A stretch of DNA of 56,317 nucleotides. Origin: Solirubrobacterales bacterium (lineage in GTDB: Bacteria; Actinomycetota; Thermoleophilia; Solirubrobacterales; 70-9). Location of the stretch: contig JADGPJ010000005.1 of the NCBI GenBank assembly GCA_017882505.1, positions 1 through 56,317 on the forward strand, in the 5' to 3' direction. Position 1 is the stretch's first letter, and every line of letters begins with the position of its first letter. The notes beneath the pieces are model-generated. The model saw only the letters and a program-made list of their open reading frames with translations, searched no databases and was not told the DNA's origin. The translations under genes were made by a program, and so were the position numbers. Positions 17,330 through 25,368 of this stretch are shown here, piece after piece.

Positions 17330-17373
17330 GGGGCGCTTGGCCTGGAGCCCGCGCACCAGTAGCCTCGGAGTGG

Positions 17374-18753
17374 ATGCCCTCTACTCCGACAAAGCTGCTG
17401 ATCGGCATCTACTTCTATCCGCGCGGCGGCTCCGCCCACGTCTGCAGGGCGATCGCCCGGGAGCTCGAGCGCAGCGGCTTCGAGGTCACCGTTCTTTCCG
17501 GCTCGCGGTCCGATCTCGGTGCCCACGCCCTGGCGTCGGGCTTCTACTCCGGGCTGCGCCTACGGGCGGTCGACTTCACGCCGGCGCTGCTCAGCGAGGA
17601 CCCGCCGCGGTTCGAGGGCGGCGCCGGAACCGCGCCGATGCATGGCTCCTATGAGGATCGACCCGATGCCGAGGACCCGATCCTCGCTTCTCTCGACGAT
17701 GGCGCCTACGAGATCCAGGTCGACGCCTGGACCCGCGAGCTGCGCCTGGCCGGAGCCGCCGACGCCGACCTCCTCTATCTCCACCATCTGACCCCGCTCA
17801 ACGAGGCGGCCGCGCGCGCCTTCCCCAGGCTGCCGGTGGTCGGCCACGTCCACGGCACCGAGCTGCTGATGCTGGAGAAGATCGCATCCGGACCCCCCGC
17901 GAGCTGGACTCATGCCGAGGCATGGGCGGAGCGGATCCGCGGCTGGGCAGACCGCTGCGAGCGGATCGTCGTCGGCAGCGCCGAGGGTCTGGAGCGCGCC
18001 AGCGCGGCGCTCGACGTCGACCCGGATCGCTTCGTCTGCGTCCCCAACGGATTCGATTCCAGCTTTGCCCCGCGCGAGGTCGACCGCCGCGGCCACTGGC
18101 ACCGCCAACTGGTCGAGCGGCCACAGGGATGGAGGCCGGGGTCGGGCCCCGGCAGCGTCACCTACTCGGAGTCGGACCTGGGGTCGCTGGACGGGACGGT
18201 CCTGCTGTACACCGGCCGCTTCACCGAGGTCAAGCGCCTGCCGCTGCTGCTCGAAGCCTATGCGCGGGCGCGCCCGCGCTTCCTCGACAGGACCGCCATC
18301 GTCCTGCTCGGCGGCTATCCCGGCGAGTGGGAGGGCGAGCACCCGATCGAGACGATCGAGCGCCTCGGGCTCCCCGATGCCTTCCTCGCCGGCTGGCACT
18401 CCCACTCGGAGCTGCCGGACTTCTTCAACTCCGCCGATCTGCTCGTGCACGCCTCGGTCAAGGAGCAGTTCGGCCAGGTGCTGGTCGAGGCGATGGCCTG
18501 CGGCCTGCCGGTGATCGCAGTCGACCGCGGTGGCCCGGCGACGATCGTCGACGACCCCGGCACCGGCTGGCTCGTGCCACCCGACGACGTCGAGGCCCTC
18601 GCCGGCGCGATGGTCGAGGCGGTCAACGACGTACCGGGCCGCCGGCTCCGCGGCGAGCGGGCGCGCGAAGAGGTGCTGGGCCGGTACACCTGGGCGCAGA
18701 TCGGCTCTGATCTGGCGGTGCTCGCGGGCGAGCTCTCCCAGGTCCCCCTTTAG
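17374..18753 (+). CDS. Family 4 (GT-B) glycosyltransferase
   Basis: This 459-residue retaining GT-B enzyme has an N-terminal acceptor domain with the glycine-rich start LLIGIYFYPRGGSAHVCRAIARELERSG, and a C-terminal nucleotide-sugar domain. The latter shows LLYTGRFTEVKRLPLLLEAYARAR (about residues 277-299), the conserved HSELPDFFNSADLLVHASVKEQFGQ stretch and the EX7E catalytic pair in KEQFGQVLVEAMACGLPV (about 362-379). It would transfer a sugar from a nucleotide donor to a lipid, glycan or small molecule. A 70-residue insertion around ADAEDPILASLDDGAYEIQ is unusual. Donor and acceptor cannot be read from the sequence. Confidence 0.92.
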   Translation: MPSTPTKLLIGIYFYPRGGSAHVCRAIARELERSGFEVTVLSGSRSDLGAHALASGFYSGLRLRAVDFTPALLSEDPPRFEGGAGTAPMHGSYEDRPDAEDPILASLDDGAYEIQVDAWTRELRLAGAADADLLYLHHLTPLNEAAARAFPRLPVVGHVHGTELLMLEKIASGPPASWTHAEAWAERIRGWADRCERIVVGSAEGLERASAALDVDPDRFVCVPNGFDSSFAPREVDRRGHWHRQLVERPQGWRPGSGPGSVTYSESDLGSLDGTVLLYTGRFTEVKRLPLLLEAYARARPRFLDRTAIVLLGGYPGEWEGEHPIETIERLGLPDAFLAGWHSHSELPDFFNSADLLVHASVKEQFGQVLVEAMACGLPVIAVDRGGPATIVDDPGTGWLVPPDDVEALAGAMVEAVNDVPGRRLRGERAREEVLGRYTWAQIGSDLAVLAGELSQVPL

Positions 18754-18800
18754 GCTTGACCCAGACCCAGCCGCGACGACGAAGAACCAAGGAGGATCGA

Positions 18801-19163
18801 GTGACGATCACCAGGACCGACTTCATCGGGATTCCCTCACGGGACGCCGAGCGATCGCGGCGCTTCTACGTCGAGACTCTCGGGCTGCGTCCCGACGAGC
18901 ATGGCCGCTTCGAGTTCTGGGCGGGCGACACCTGCTTCGGGATCTGGGAGCCGGAGACGATGGGGATGGGGTTCGCGCCGCAGAAACTGGCCCACCCGGC
19001 GCTGCACGTGGACGACGTCGGCGCGGCCAAGGCGGAGCTCGAGGCGAAGGGCGTCGAGTTCTCCGGCGAGATCGTCGACACCGGCGTCTGCCACATGGCC
19101 CTCTTCACCGATCCCGACGGCAACGACCTGATGCTGCACAACCGCTACGCGTCATATGACTGA
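18801..19163 (+). CDS. VOC (glyoxalase/bleomycin resistance/dioxygenase) superfamily protein
   Basis: This 120-residue protein has the two beta-alpha-beta-beta-beta modules of the vicinal oxygen chelate fold: RTDFIGIPSRDAERSRRFYVETLGLRPDE, then HPALHVDDVGAAKAELEAKGV and the closing ALFTDPDGNDLMLHNRY. The usual first ligand is replaced by phenylalanine (TDFIGI); histidines occur at HPALHV and MLHN. Metal binding is therefore uncertain. The GTG at 18801 follows AAGGAGGATCGA, an ideal ribosome-binding site, and is preferred over the ATG at 18756. It is 12 bp upstream of an alpha/beta hydrolase gene, probably in one operon; the role may be isomerase, dioxygenase or drug binding. Confidence 0.87.
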   Translation: MTITRTDFIGIPSRDAERSRRFYVETLGLRPDEHGRFEFWAGDTCFGIWEPETMGMGFAPQKLAHPALHVDDVGAAKAELEAKGVEFSGEIVDTGVCHMALFTDPDGNDLMLHNRYASYD

Positions 19164-19175
19164 GCCGGTCCGTCG

Positions 19176-19973
19176 ATGACCTCCACTTTCACCCCCTCGC
19201 ACCGCGGCGGCTCGGGGTCGCCGATGGTCTGCCTGCACGGCTTCACCGACACCTGGAGGACCTGGGAGCTGGTGCTGCCGGCACTCGAACGCAAGCACGA
19301 CGTCCTCGCCCCGACTCTGCTCGCCCATGCCGGTGGCCCGCCTCTGAAAGGTGAGGTCAGCGACACGCTGATCATCGACGCGGTCGAGCGGGCGATGGAC
19401 GAGGTGGGCTTCGAGAAAGCGCACCTCGTCGGCAACTCGCTTGGCGGCTACCTCGCCCTGCAGCTCGCGGCGCGGGGCCGGGCGGAGTCCGTGGTCGCCT
19501 TCGCTCCGGCCGGAGGCTGGGCCGAAGGCGACGAGCTGTTCAGCCAGACGCTCGACCAGTTCGTGACCCTGTACGAGCAGCTGAAGCCGATCGCGGCGCA
19601 GGCCGACGCGATCGTCAGCACCCCCGAGGGCCGCCGCCTGGTGACGCAGCTGATCACGACGAACTTCGAGCACATACCGGCGGAGCTGCTCGCCCACCAG
19701 ATCGTCGGCGTCACCCGTTGCGATGTCCTGCCGCTGATCGAGTACGCGCGCCATGACGGCTTCGGCCTCGATGCCGAACGGATCGAGTGCCCGGTGCGGA
19801 TCGTCTGGGGCACGGCCGATCTGATTCTCGGCTGGCCCTCGAGCGCCGTCCGCTTCCGCGCCGAGCTGCCCCCCGACACCGACTGGGTCGAGCTCGAAGG
19901 GATCGGCCACTGCCCCCAGCTCGACGTCCCGCTCGAGGCCGCGCAGCTGATCCTCGGGTTCACCTCCGACTAG
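19176..19973 (+). CDS. Alpha/beta fold hydrolase
   Basis: This 265-residue protein has the classical alpha/beta-hydrolase pattern: oxyanion segment VCLHGFTDTWRTWE (about residues 18-31), nucleophile elbow VGNSLGGYLA (serine at about residue 90), the acid in VWGTADLI (about 211) and the catalytic histidine in EGIGHCPQLD (about 244). It resembles small esterases, dienelactone or meta-cleavage-product hydrolases and haloperoxidase-like proteins. No lid motif identifies the substrate. It follows the VOC gene by 12 bp and precedes an esterase gene, in a run of apparently catabolic genes. Confidence 0.9.
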   Translation: MTSTFTPSHRGGSGSPMVCLHGFTDTWRTWELVLPALERKHDVLAPTLLAHAGGPPLKGEVSDTLIIDAVERAMDEVGFEKAHLVGNSLGGYLALQLAARGRAESVVAFAPAGGWAEGDELFSQTLDQFVTLYEQLKPIAAQADAIVSTPEGRRLVTQLITTNFEHIPAELLAHQIVGVTRCDVLPLIEYARHDGFGLDAERIECPVRIVWGTADLILGWPSSAVRFRAELPPDTDWVELEGIGHCPQLDVPLEAAQLILGFTSD

Positions 19974-20055
19974 GCGCTCCGGCGCCGCTTGGACTTTCGC
20001 CAACTCGATTCCAGCTCGCCGGCCCGGCCGCGGCGCGGTTGCGGAGAATCGCCAG

Positions 20056-21036
20056 GTGACGCTGCGCGACCGGATGGACCCCCAGCTCGTCGACGAACTC
20101 GACGCCTTCATCGCCGCCACCGGTTCGCGGGGCCTGGCCGGGATCGCCGATCCGGTCGAGCGGCGCGCGATCTTCGGCGAGCTGATGGCGGCCGGGGAGG
20201 TCGAGCACGACCCCGGCGTCGCGACCAGGGACTATCTGGTGCCGGGCCCGTCCGGCGACCCGGAGGTCAAGCTGCGGGTCTACCGCCCCGTCGCCGCCGA
20301 AGGTCCGCTCCCGGCGCTCTTCTACATCCACGGCGGCGGCATGGTGATCGGCGGCATCGAGACCGAGGACGCGATCGCCCGCGCGCTCTGCCTCGCGGTC
20401 GGCTGCGCCGCGGTCTCGGTCGAGTACCGGCTGGCCCCCGAGAACCCGCATCCGGCGCCGGTCGAGGACTGCTACGCGGGCCTGGTCTGGACCGCGGAGA
20501 ACGCCGGGCGGCTGGGGATCGACGCCACCCGCATCGCCGTCTACGGCGGCAGCGCCGGCGGCGGCCTCGCGGCGGCGACGGCGCTTCTCGCCCGCGACCG
20601 CGGCGGCCCGACGCTGGTCCTGCAGATGCTGCTCTACCCGATGCTCGACGATCGCTGCGAGACGCCCTCCTGCGAGGAGATCGACGACATCGGCGTCTTC
20701 GACGGCTGGGCCAGCCGCGAGGGCTGGCAGGCGCTGCTCGGGGAGCGCTGGGGCACCGATGCGGTCGAGCCGGCGGCGGCGCCGGCGCGCAGCACCGACC
20801 TCTCCGGCCTGGCGCCCGCCTGGATCGACGTCGGTGAGCTCGACGCTCTCCGCGACGAGAGCGTCGCCTACGCGCTGCGCCTGCTGCAGGCCGGGGTCGC
20901 GACCGACCTGCACGTTTACCCGGGCGCCTTCCACGCCTGGGAGGTCTTCGTCCCCGACGCCGACTCCTCGGGCCGCGTGGTCGCCGACCGGGTCGCCGCC
21001 CTGCGCCGCGCTTTCTCGCTCGGGGGGGAGGGATGA
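20056..21036 (+). CDS. Alpha/beta hydrolase of the hormone-sensitive-lipase (family IV) type
   Basis: This 326-residue esterase has the family IV hallmarks: oxyanion motif YIHGGGMVIG (about residues 92-101), VSVEYRLAPENPHPAPVEDCYAGLVW, nucleophile GGSAGGGLAA (serine at about residue 167), the acid in VGELDALRDESV (about 259) and the histidine in PGAFHAWE (about 292). These enzymes cleave short- to medium-chain esters. The GTG at 20056 sits behind a weak AGG. The next gene begins inside its last codons (ATGA), so the hydrolase and the SDR enzyme are translationally coupled. A possible joint role is opening a lactone or ester, then oxidising the released alcohol. Confidence 0.92.
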   Translation: MTLRDRMDPQLVDELDAFIAATGSRGLAGIADPVERRAIFGELMAAGEVEHDPGVATRDYLVPGPSGDPEVKLRVYRPVAAEGPLPALFYIHGGGMVIGGIETEDAIARALCLAVGCAAVSVEYRLAPENPHPAPVEDCYAGLVWTAENAGRLGIDATRIAVYGGSAGGGLAAATALLARDRGGPTLVLQMLLYPMLDDRCETPSCEEIDDIGVFDGWASREGWQALLGERWGTDAVEPAAAPARSTDLSGLAPAWIDVGELDALRDESVAYALRLLQAGVATDLHVYPGAFHAWEVFVPDADSSGRVVADRVAALRRAFSLGGEG

Positions 21037-21806
21037 GCGCCGTCTTCGACCCGCGGGCGCTGGCCGGCCGCGCCGGCATCGTCACCGGCGCCGCCTCGGG
21101 GATCGGCCGGGCGACGGTGCAGGCGCTGGTCGCCGCCGGCGCCGACGTCCTCGCCGCCGACCTCGACGCCGCCGGCGGCGAGGAGACGGTGAAGCTGGCC
21201 GCGGGCACCGGCTCCTCCTCCTTCGCGCCCGTCGACGTCGCCGAGGAGAGCTGCGTCGATGCGCTCGTAGCGACCGCGGTGGAACGCTTCGGCAAGCTCG
21301 ACTTCGCCCACAACAATGCCGGCGTCGTCTTCGCCGGCAGCCCGCTTCACGAGGTCACCAACGAGGACTGGGAGCGCCTGGTCGCCGTCGACCTGACCGG
21401 GGTCTTCTACTGCATGCGGGCGGAGATCGGAGCGATGCTGGAGAGCGGCGGCGGCTCGGTCGTCAACACCGCCTCCGGGGTCGGCGTCGTCGGCCTGCCC
21501 GGTCAGGGCCCCTACGTCGCCGCCAAGCACGGGGTGATTGGGCTGACCCGCGTCGCTGCGCTCGACTACGCGGCCAAGGGCATCCGCGTCAACGCGGTCT
21601 GCCCCGGCTCGATCGAAACGCCGCTCTTCGACGAAGCCGCCGCGGCCGACCCCGGCTTGCGGCCGCTGATCGAGGCCGGCCACCCGATTGGCCGCCTCGG
21701 CAGATCGCCCGAGATCGCCGACGCCGTCGTCTGGCTGGTCTCCGACGCATCGTCCTTCGTCACCGGTCAGCCGATCGTCGTCGACGGGGGCTACACCGCC
21801 CAGTAG
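21033..21806 (+). CDS. Short-chain dehydrogenase/reductase (classical SDR)
   Basis: This 257-residue SDR enzyme has the NAD(P) motif TGAASGIG (about residues 15-22), the aspartate of AADLDAAGG that favours NAD, the NNAG motif in FAHNNAGVVFAG (about 89-100), a catalytic serine in VVNTASGVGVVG, and the YVAAKHG motif (tyrosine about 156, lysine about 160). The end VTGQPIVVDGGYTAQ is typical of 3-ketoacyl reductase-like members. It oxidises or reduces an alcohol/ketone pair. It overlaps the esterase gene by 4 bp and is followed after 22 bp by the luciferase-like monooxygenase. Confidence 0.92.
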   Translation: MSAVFDPRALAGRAGIVTGAASGIGRATVQALVAAGADVLAADLDAAGGEETVKLAAGTGSSSFAPVDVAEESCVDALVATAVERFGKLDFAHNNAGVVFAGSPLHEVTNEDWERLVAVDLTGVFYCMRAEIGAMLESGGGSVVNTASGVGVVGLPGQGPYVAAKHGVIGLTRVAALDYAAKGIRVNAVCPGSIETPLFDEAAAADPGLRPLIEAGHPIGRLGRSPEIADAVVWLVSDASSFVTGQPIVVDGGYTAQ

Positions 21807-21828
21807 GGGAAATCAACGGAGGAACAGG

Positions 21829-22923
21829 ATGGACGTCGGACTTTTTCTCATGCCGTGCCACCCGCCCGAGCAGGCGCTTGAGCGGTCAAACCGCTGGAAT
21901 GTCGACGTGCTCGAGCTCGCCGATCGGCTCGGCTACACCGAGGCCTGGCTGGGCGAGCACTTCACGGTGCCGTGGGAGCCGATCCCGGCGCCGGACCTGC
22001 TGCTGGCGCAGGCGCTGCGCAACACCGAGAAGATCCGTCTCGGGCCGGGCGCTCACATCGTTCCCTTCCACCACCCGGGGGTGCTGGCGATGCGCCTCGC
22101 CTACCTCGACCACGCCTCCGGCGGCCGCCTCAACGTCGCCTTCACCCAGGGCACCTCGGCGACCGACTGGCGCTCGTTCCGTCCCGACGCGGCCAAGGAC
22201 GAGCCGCCGAAGATCATGGCCGAGGGCGTCGAGATCATCCTCAAGTACTGGACCGAGCCCGGCCCCTGGCGCTTCGAGGGCGAGTACTGGACCTGCGAGC
22301 ACGTCGGCCCCAACCCGCCCGAGCACCCGGTCCTCGCCCACCACCTCGACCCGCTGCAGAAGCCGCACCCGCCGATCGCCCTCGCCGGCATCACCCCGAC
22401 CTCGGGCTCGCTGAAGATGTGCGGCGAACGTGGCTACATCCCGATGTCGCTGAACCTCAGCCCGCGAGTGATCTCCCAGCACTGGACCCGGGTCGAAGAG
22501 GGTGCCGCCGCGACGGGCCGGGTCGCCGACCGCGACGAGTGGCGGGTCGTCAAGGAGGTCTTCGTCGCCGAGACCGACGAGGAGGCCCGGCGCTACGCGC
22601 TCGAGGGTTGCCTCGGCAGGTACTTCGAAGAGTTCAACCTGCCGTTGTTCCGCGACTGGGACTTCCTCCATTACCACAAGGACGATCTCTCAGAACCCGA
22701 TTCCGACGTCACCCTCGACTACCTCTGCGACCGCTGGCTGGTCGGCTCGGTGGAAACGGTGACGCGCAAGCTGAACGAAATGCAGGAGCAACTCGGGGGC
22801 TTCGGCACCCTGCTCGTGCTGGGGATGGACTACTCCGACACGCCCGAGGCCTGGAACGAGTCGATGCGCCTGCTCGTCGAAGAGGTCATACCCAATGTAC
22901 AACCAGCGGAGGTTCACCGATGA
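21829..22923 (+). CDS. LLM-class (luciferase-like) flavin-dependent monooxygenase
   Basis: This 364-residue TIM-barrel protein belongs to the bacterial luciferase superfamily. It shows MDVGLFLMPCHPPEQ, the barrel segment LADRLGYTEAWLGEHFT, LGPGAHIVPFHHPGVLAMRLAYLD (the usual HP-x-x-A-x-R motif), GRLNVAFTQGTS, and a C-terminal GSVETVTRKLNEMQEQLGG. Members use reduced FMN and oxygen to hydroxylate or Baeyer-Villiger-oxidise substrates. Long variants of this kind occur in alkane, terpene and sterol-like degradation. The ATG at 21829 follows GGAGG. The stop overlaps the start of the enoyl-CoA hydratase gene (ATGA). A reductase partner is not encoded nearby. Confidence 0.9.
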   Translation: MDVGLFLMPCHPPEQALERSNRWNVDVLELADRLGYTEAWLGEHFTVPWEPIPAPDLLLAQALRNTEKIRLGPGAHIVPFHHPGVLAMRLAYLDHASGGRLNVAFTQGTSATDWRSFRPDAAKDEPPKIMAEGVEIILKYWTEPGPWRFEGEYWTCEHVGPNPPEHPVLAHHLDPLQKPHPPIALAGITPTSGSLKMCGERGYIPMSLNLSPRVISQHWTRVEEGAAATGRVADRDEWRVVKEVFVAETDEEARRYALEGCLGRYFEEFNLPLFRDWDFLHYHKDDLSEPDSDVTLDYLCDRWLVGSVETVTRKLNEMQEQLGGFGTLLVLGMDYSDTPEAWNESMRLLVEEVIPNVQPAEVHR

Positions 22924-23750
22924 GTGTTTGGGACGTGGAGGAGCGCGACGGGATCGTCATCGCCGCGCACAACAACCCGCCGATGAACTACTTCGTCGGC
23001 GAGAGCGCCGCCGAACTGGGGGAGATGCTGCCGCGCTGGCGCGAGCCCGACGTCCGCGTCGTGATCATCACCGGCGCGATCCCCGACCGCTACATCACCC
23101 ACTACAGCGTCGAGGAGCTGGTCGACCTGGCGGAGGACCGCGAGGACCTGATCCGCCGCTCCTACGACCTGATCTACGGCTGGCACCAGCTGCTGCAGTC
23201 GCTCTCCTACCTCGACAAGCCGGTGATCGCGGCGATGACCGGCGACACCGGTGGCGGCGGCCTCGAGCTCTCGCTCAACTGCGACATCCGGATCATGCAG
23301 CGCGGCGACTACCTCGTCGGTTTCCCCGAGGCCAGCCTCGGCATCCTCACCGGCACCGGCTCGCAGCTGCTGGAGCGGGCGATCGGCCGCAGCCGCGCGC
23401 TCGACTTCCTCCTCCGCAGCCGCTACGTGACGCCGGAGGGGGCGCTCGAGCTGGGCATCGTCAACGAGCTCGCCGACGATGCCAAAGCCCGCGCGATCGA
23501 GGTCGCCGAACGGCTGGCGAAGGCGTCCCCGGTTGCCCTCACCGCCGCCAAGCGCTCGATCGTCCGCGGCGCCAACCTGCCGATGCAGGAGGGACTCCGG
23601 GTCGAGGCCGAGGAGTGGCTGAAGACGATCGTCACCGATGAGGCGATCGAGGCGATGCGGGACTACGTCGCCCAGCCCTTCGAGAAGCGCCGCGACTGGG
23701 TGCGCGACCACGGAGCCTGGCCGGAGCCGGGCTCGGCGACGGGCAGCTAG
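22920..23750 (+). CDS. Enoyl-CoA hydratase/isomerase (crotonase) family protein
   Basis: This 276-residue crotonase-fold protein shows VIAAHNNPPMNYFVGESAAELGEML at the start, an oxyanion segment VIITGAIPDRYITHYSVEEL and the second motif AAMTGDTGGGGLELSLNCDIRI (about residues 103-124), then FPEASLGILTGTGSQLLERAIG. The glutamate in FPEASLG is kept, while other catalytic acids vary in this family, so hydratase, isomerase or hydrolase activity cannot be fixed. GCGGAGG precedes the ATG, which overlaps the monooxygenase stop. The C-terminal helix KRSIVRGANLPMQEGLRVEAEEW is normal. The TAG stop is followed in the same frame by the HAD gene. Confidence 0.9.
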   Translation: MSVWDVEERDGIVIAAHNNPPMNYFVGESAAELGEMLPRWREPDVRVVIITGAIPDRYITHYSVEELVDLAEDREDLIRRSYDLIYGWHQLLQSLSYLDKPVIAAMTGDTGGGGLELSLNCDIRIMQRGDYLVGFPEASLGILTGTGSQLLERAIGRSRALDFLLRSRYVTPEGALELGIVNELADDAKARAIEVAERLAKASPVALTAAKRSIVRGANLPMQEGLRVEAEEWLKTIVTDEAIEAMRDYVAQPFEKRRDWVRDHGAWPEPGSATGS

Positions 23751-23753
23751 CTC

Positions 23754-24386
23754 ATCGCCTCCGGCCTGCTGATCGACTTCGGCGGCGTCCTCACCTCGAG
23801 CGTGACCGCCGCCCAGCAGGCGTTCTGCCGTGCCGAGGGGCTGGCTCCCGACGCCTTCGGGAGGCTGCTGGCCGAGGACGCCGGGGTGATCGGCCTGGCC
23901 AGGCGACTCGAAATGGGCGAGGTCGGCGACCGGGAGTTCGAGGCCAGGGTCGCCGAGGCGCTCGGGGAGTCCGTCGTCGCCGAGGGTCTCGTCGCCCGCC
24001 TCTTCGCCGACCTCGAGCTCGACCGGGCGATGGTCGAGGCGGTCTCGACCCTGCGGGCGAACGGGGTGCGGACGGTGCTCGTCACCAACTCCTACGGCCA
24101 CTCCGCCTACCGCTGGGACCTCGATCTCCTCACCGACGCGCGGGTCGTCTCGGGGGACGCCGGGGTGGCGAAGCCCTCGCGCGGGATCTACGAGCTGGGA
24201 TTGGCGGAGGCCGGCGTCGAGGCGGCGGATGCGGTCTTCGTCGACGACATGCGGATCAACGTCGACGCCGCCCGGGAGTACGGCATGGAGGGGATCCTCC
24301 ACGTCGACGCCGCCGCGACGATCCCGCTGCTGGCGGCGGCCTTCGGGGTCGAGCTCCGTTCGCCGGAGCCCGACCCGGGCCTTTGA
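23754..24386 (+). CDS. HAD-family hydrolase without a standard start codon
   Basis: About 210 codons encode a HAD phosphatase-like protein: motif I LLIDFGGVLTSS, motif II VLVTNSYG, motif III GDAGVAKPSRGIYELG, motif IV VFVDDMRINVDAAREYG. The first standard start in frame, GTG 23802, would remove motif I including the nucleophile aspartate. Between the TAG that ends the crotonase gene (23748-23750, same frame) and motif I there are only nine codons (CTC ATC GCC TCC GGC CTG CTG ATC GAC...). Start could be ATC 23754, CTG 23766 or CTG 23769, or the protein could arise by readthrough as a fusion. No Shine-Dalgarno is visible, so translation is probably coupled. A sequence error is also possible. 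Confidence 0.75.
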   Translation: MASGLLIDFGGVLTSSVTAAQQAFCRAEGLAPDAFGRLLAEDAGVIGLARRLEMGEVGDREFEARVAEALGESVVAEGLVARLFADLELDRAMVEAVSTLRANGVRTVLVTNSYGHSAYRWDLDLLTDARVVSGDAGVAKPSRGIYELGLAEAGVEAADAVFVDDMRINVDAAREYGMEGILHVDAAATIPLLAAAFGVELRSPEPDPGL

Positions 24387-24392
24387 GTCGCC

Positions 24393-25199
24393 CTACGCCG
24401 GGACCGCCTCGGCCTCGCGCTCGACCGCGGCATCGGCCAGGTAGTCCTTGACCACGCGGCCCTGGGGCAGGGTCCAGTCGAAGGTGCCGTAGAAGCCGCC
24501 GATCATCGCGGTCGGCGCCAGGTCCTGGAGCGGATCGGCCGCGGACGGCGAGTCCATGCTGACCATGCAGCGACCGCTCCAGATGTCGGGCGAGCTGTCG
24601 GCGCAGAGGCAGGGGACGGTCGAGGTCTCGGTCCGGATCAGCTCGCAGACGCTCGGTGGCGAACCCGCCTCGGCGCCGGGGATGTAGCGCAGCGTCAGGT
24701 GGGGGGTCGAGCCGATGTCCTCCATCGTCGCCGGCTGTTCGGGGTTGATCGTCACCGTCATCAGCCGCTTGCCGGTCGGGCGCTCGGTCGTGAACGAGAT
24801 TCCCTCGCGGTGGCCGGGGCCGGGGCCGCCCATGTCGAACTTGAGGTCGGCGAGCTTCTTCGGCCAGCCCCAGAGCTCGCGGCCGGCGGCCATGGGAGCG
24901 TCGGCGTCGAGGTAGATGAACGGGCAGTAGAGGTAGGTCTCACCCTCGAACTCCGCCTGGATGATCATGATCGTCTCGTTGTAGGTGCCGAAGGTCGTGA
25001 ACGGGTAGTTGCAGACCCAGGCGATGCAGGTGACGGGATCCGTGGCCGGGGTCACACCCGGCGGCAGGTGCCTGGCGACCTTCTCGGTGTCGGCCGAGTA
25101 GACGCCGAGGATGACTTTCGCGCCTCGGTAGTAATAGGGCGGATCCGGATACAGCGGAGCGGTGACCGGCTGGTTGAAGCCGGCAAAGAAATCGTCCAC
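24393..25199 (-). CDS. Acetoacetate decarboxylase (ADC) family protein
   Basis: This 268-residue protein has the ADC-fold core: GAKVILGVYSADTEKVARHLPPGVTPA near the N-terminus, then YNETIMIIQAEFEGETYLYCPFIYLDADAPMAAGRELWGWPKKLAD (about residues 71-116). The REXWGXPKK motif carries the lysine that forms the Schiff base in true decarboxylases. Many relatives act instead as aldolase-dehydratases or hydrolases, so decarboxylation of acetoacetate is not assured. I chose the GTG at 25199 because GAGGAGAGC lies 7 nt upstream; the start at 25232 lacks one. It converges on the HAD gene and may belong to the same catabolic theme. Confidence 0.87.
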   Translation of the reverse strand: MDDFFAGFNQPVTAPLYPDPPYYYRGAKVILGVYSADTEKVARHLPPGVTPATDPVTCIAWVCNYPFTTFGTYNETIMIIQAEFEGETYLYCPFIYLDADAPMAAGRELWGWPKKLADLKFDMGGPGPGHREGISFTTERPTGKRLMTVTINPEQPATMEDIGSTPHLTLRYIPGAEAGSPPSVCELIRTETSTVPCLCADSSPDIWSGRCMVSMDSPSAADPLQDLAPTAMIGGFYGTFDWTLPQGRVVKDYLADAAVEREAEAVPA

Positions 25200-25368
25200 G
25201 ATTGCTCTCCTCGGAGTCGGGTGCCGCTCCACGCAAACCGGGCCCGAAGCGGATCGAAAACATCGTAGTTCGGCGCTCGCGCCCGGATCGTGGGACGGCG
25301 GCAGACGTTGTGGGTTCCTCCACCCGGGCTATCGGATCGGCAGGGAGATGCCGCGCCAGATTCGCCGG

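Noticed and set aside
18801..19163. VOC protein as an extradiol ring-cleavage dioxygenase, given the nearby alpha/beta hydrolases
   Set aside because: It is a single-module protein of 120 residues and lacks the histidine-histidine-glutamate set and length of extradiol dioxygenases.
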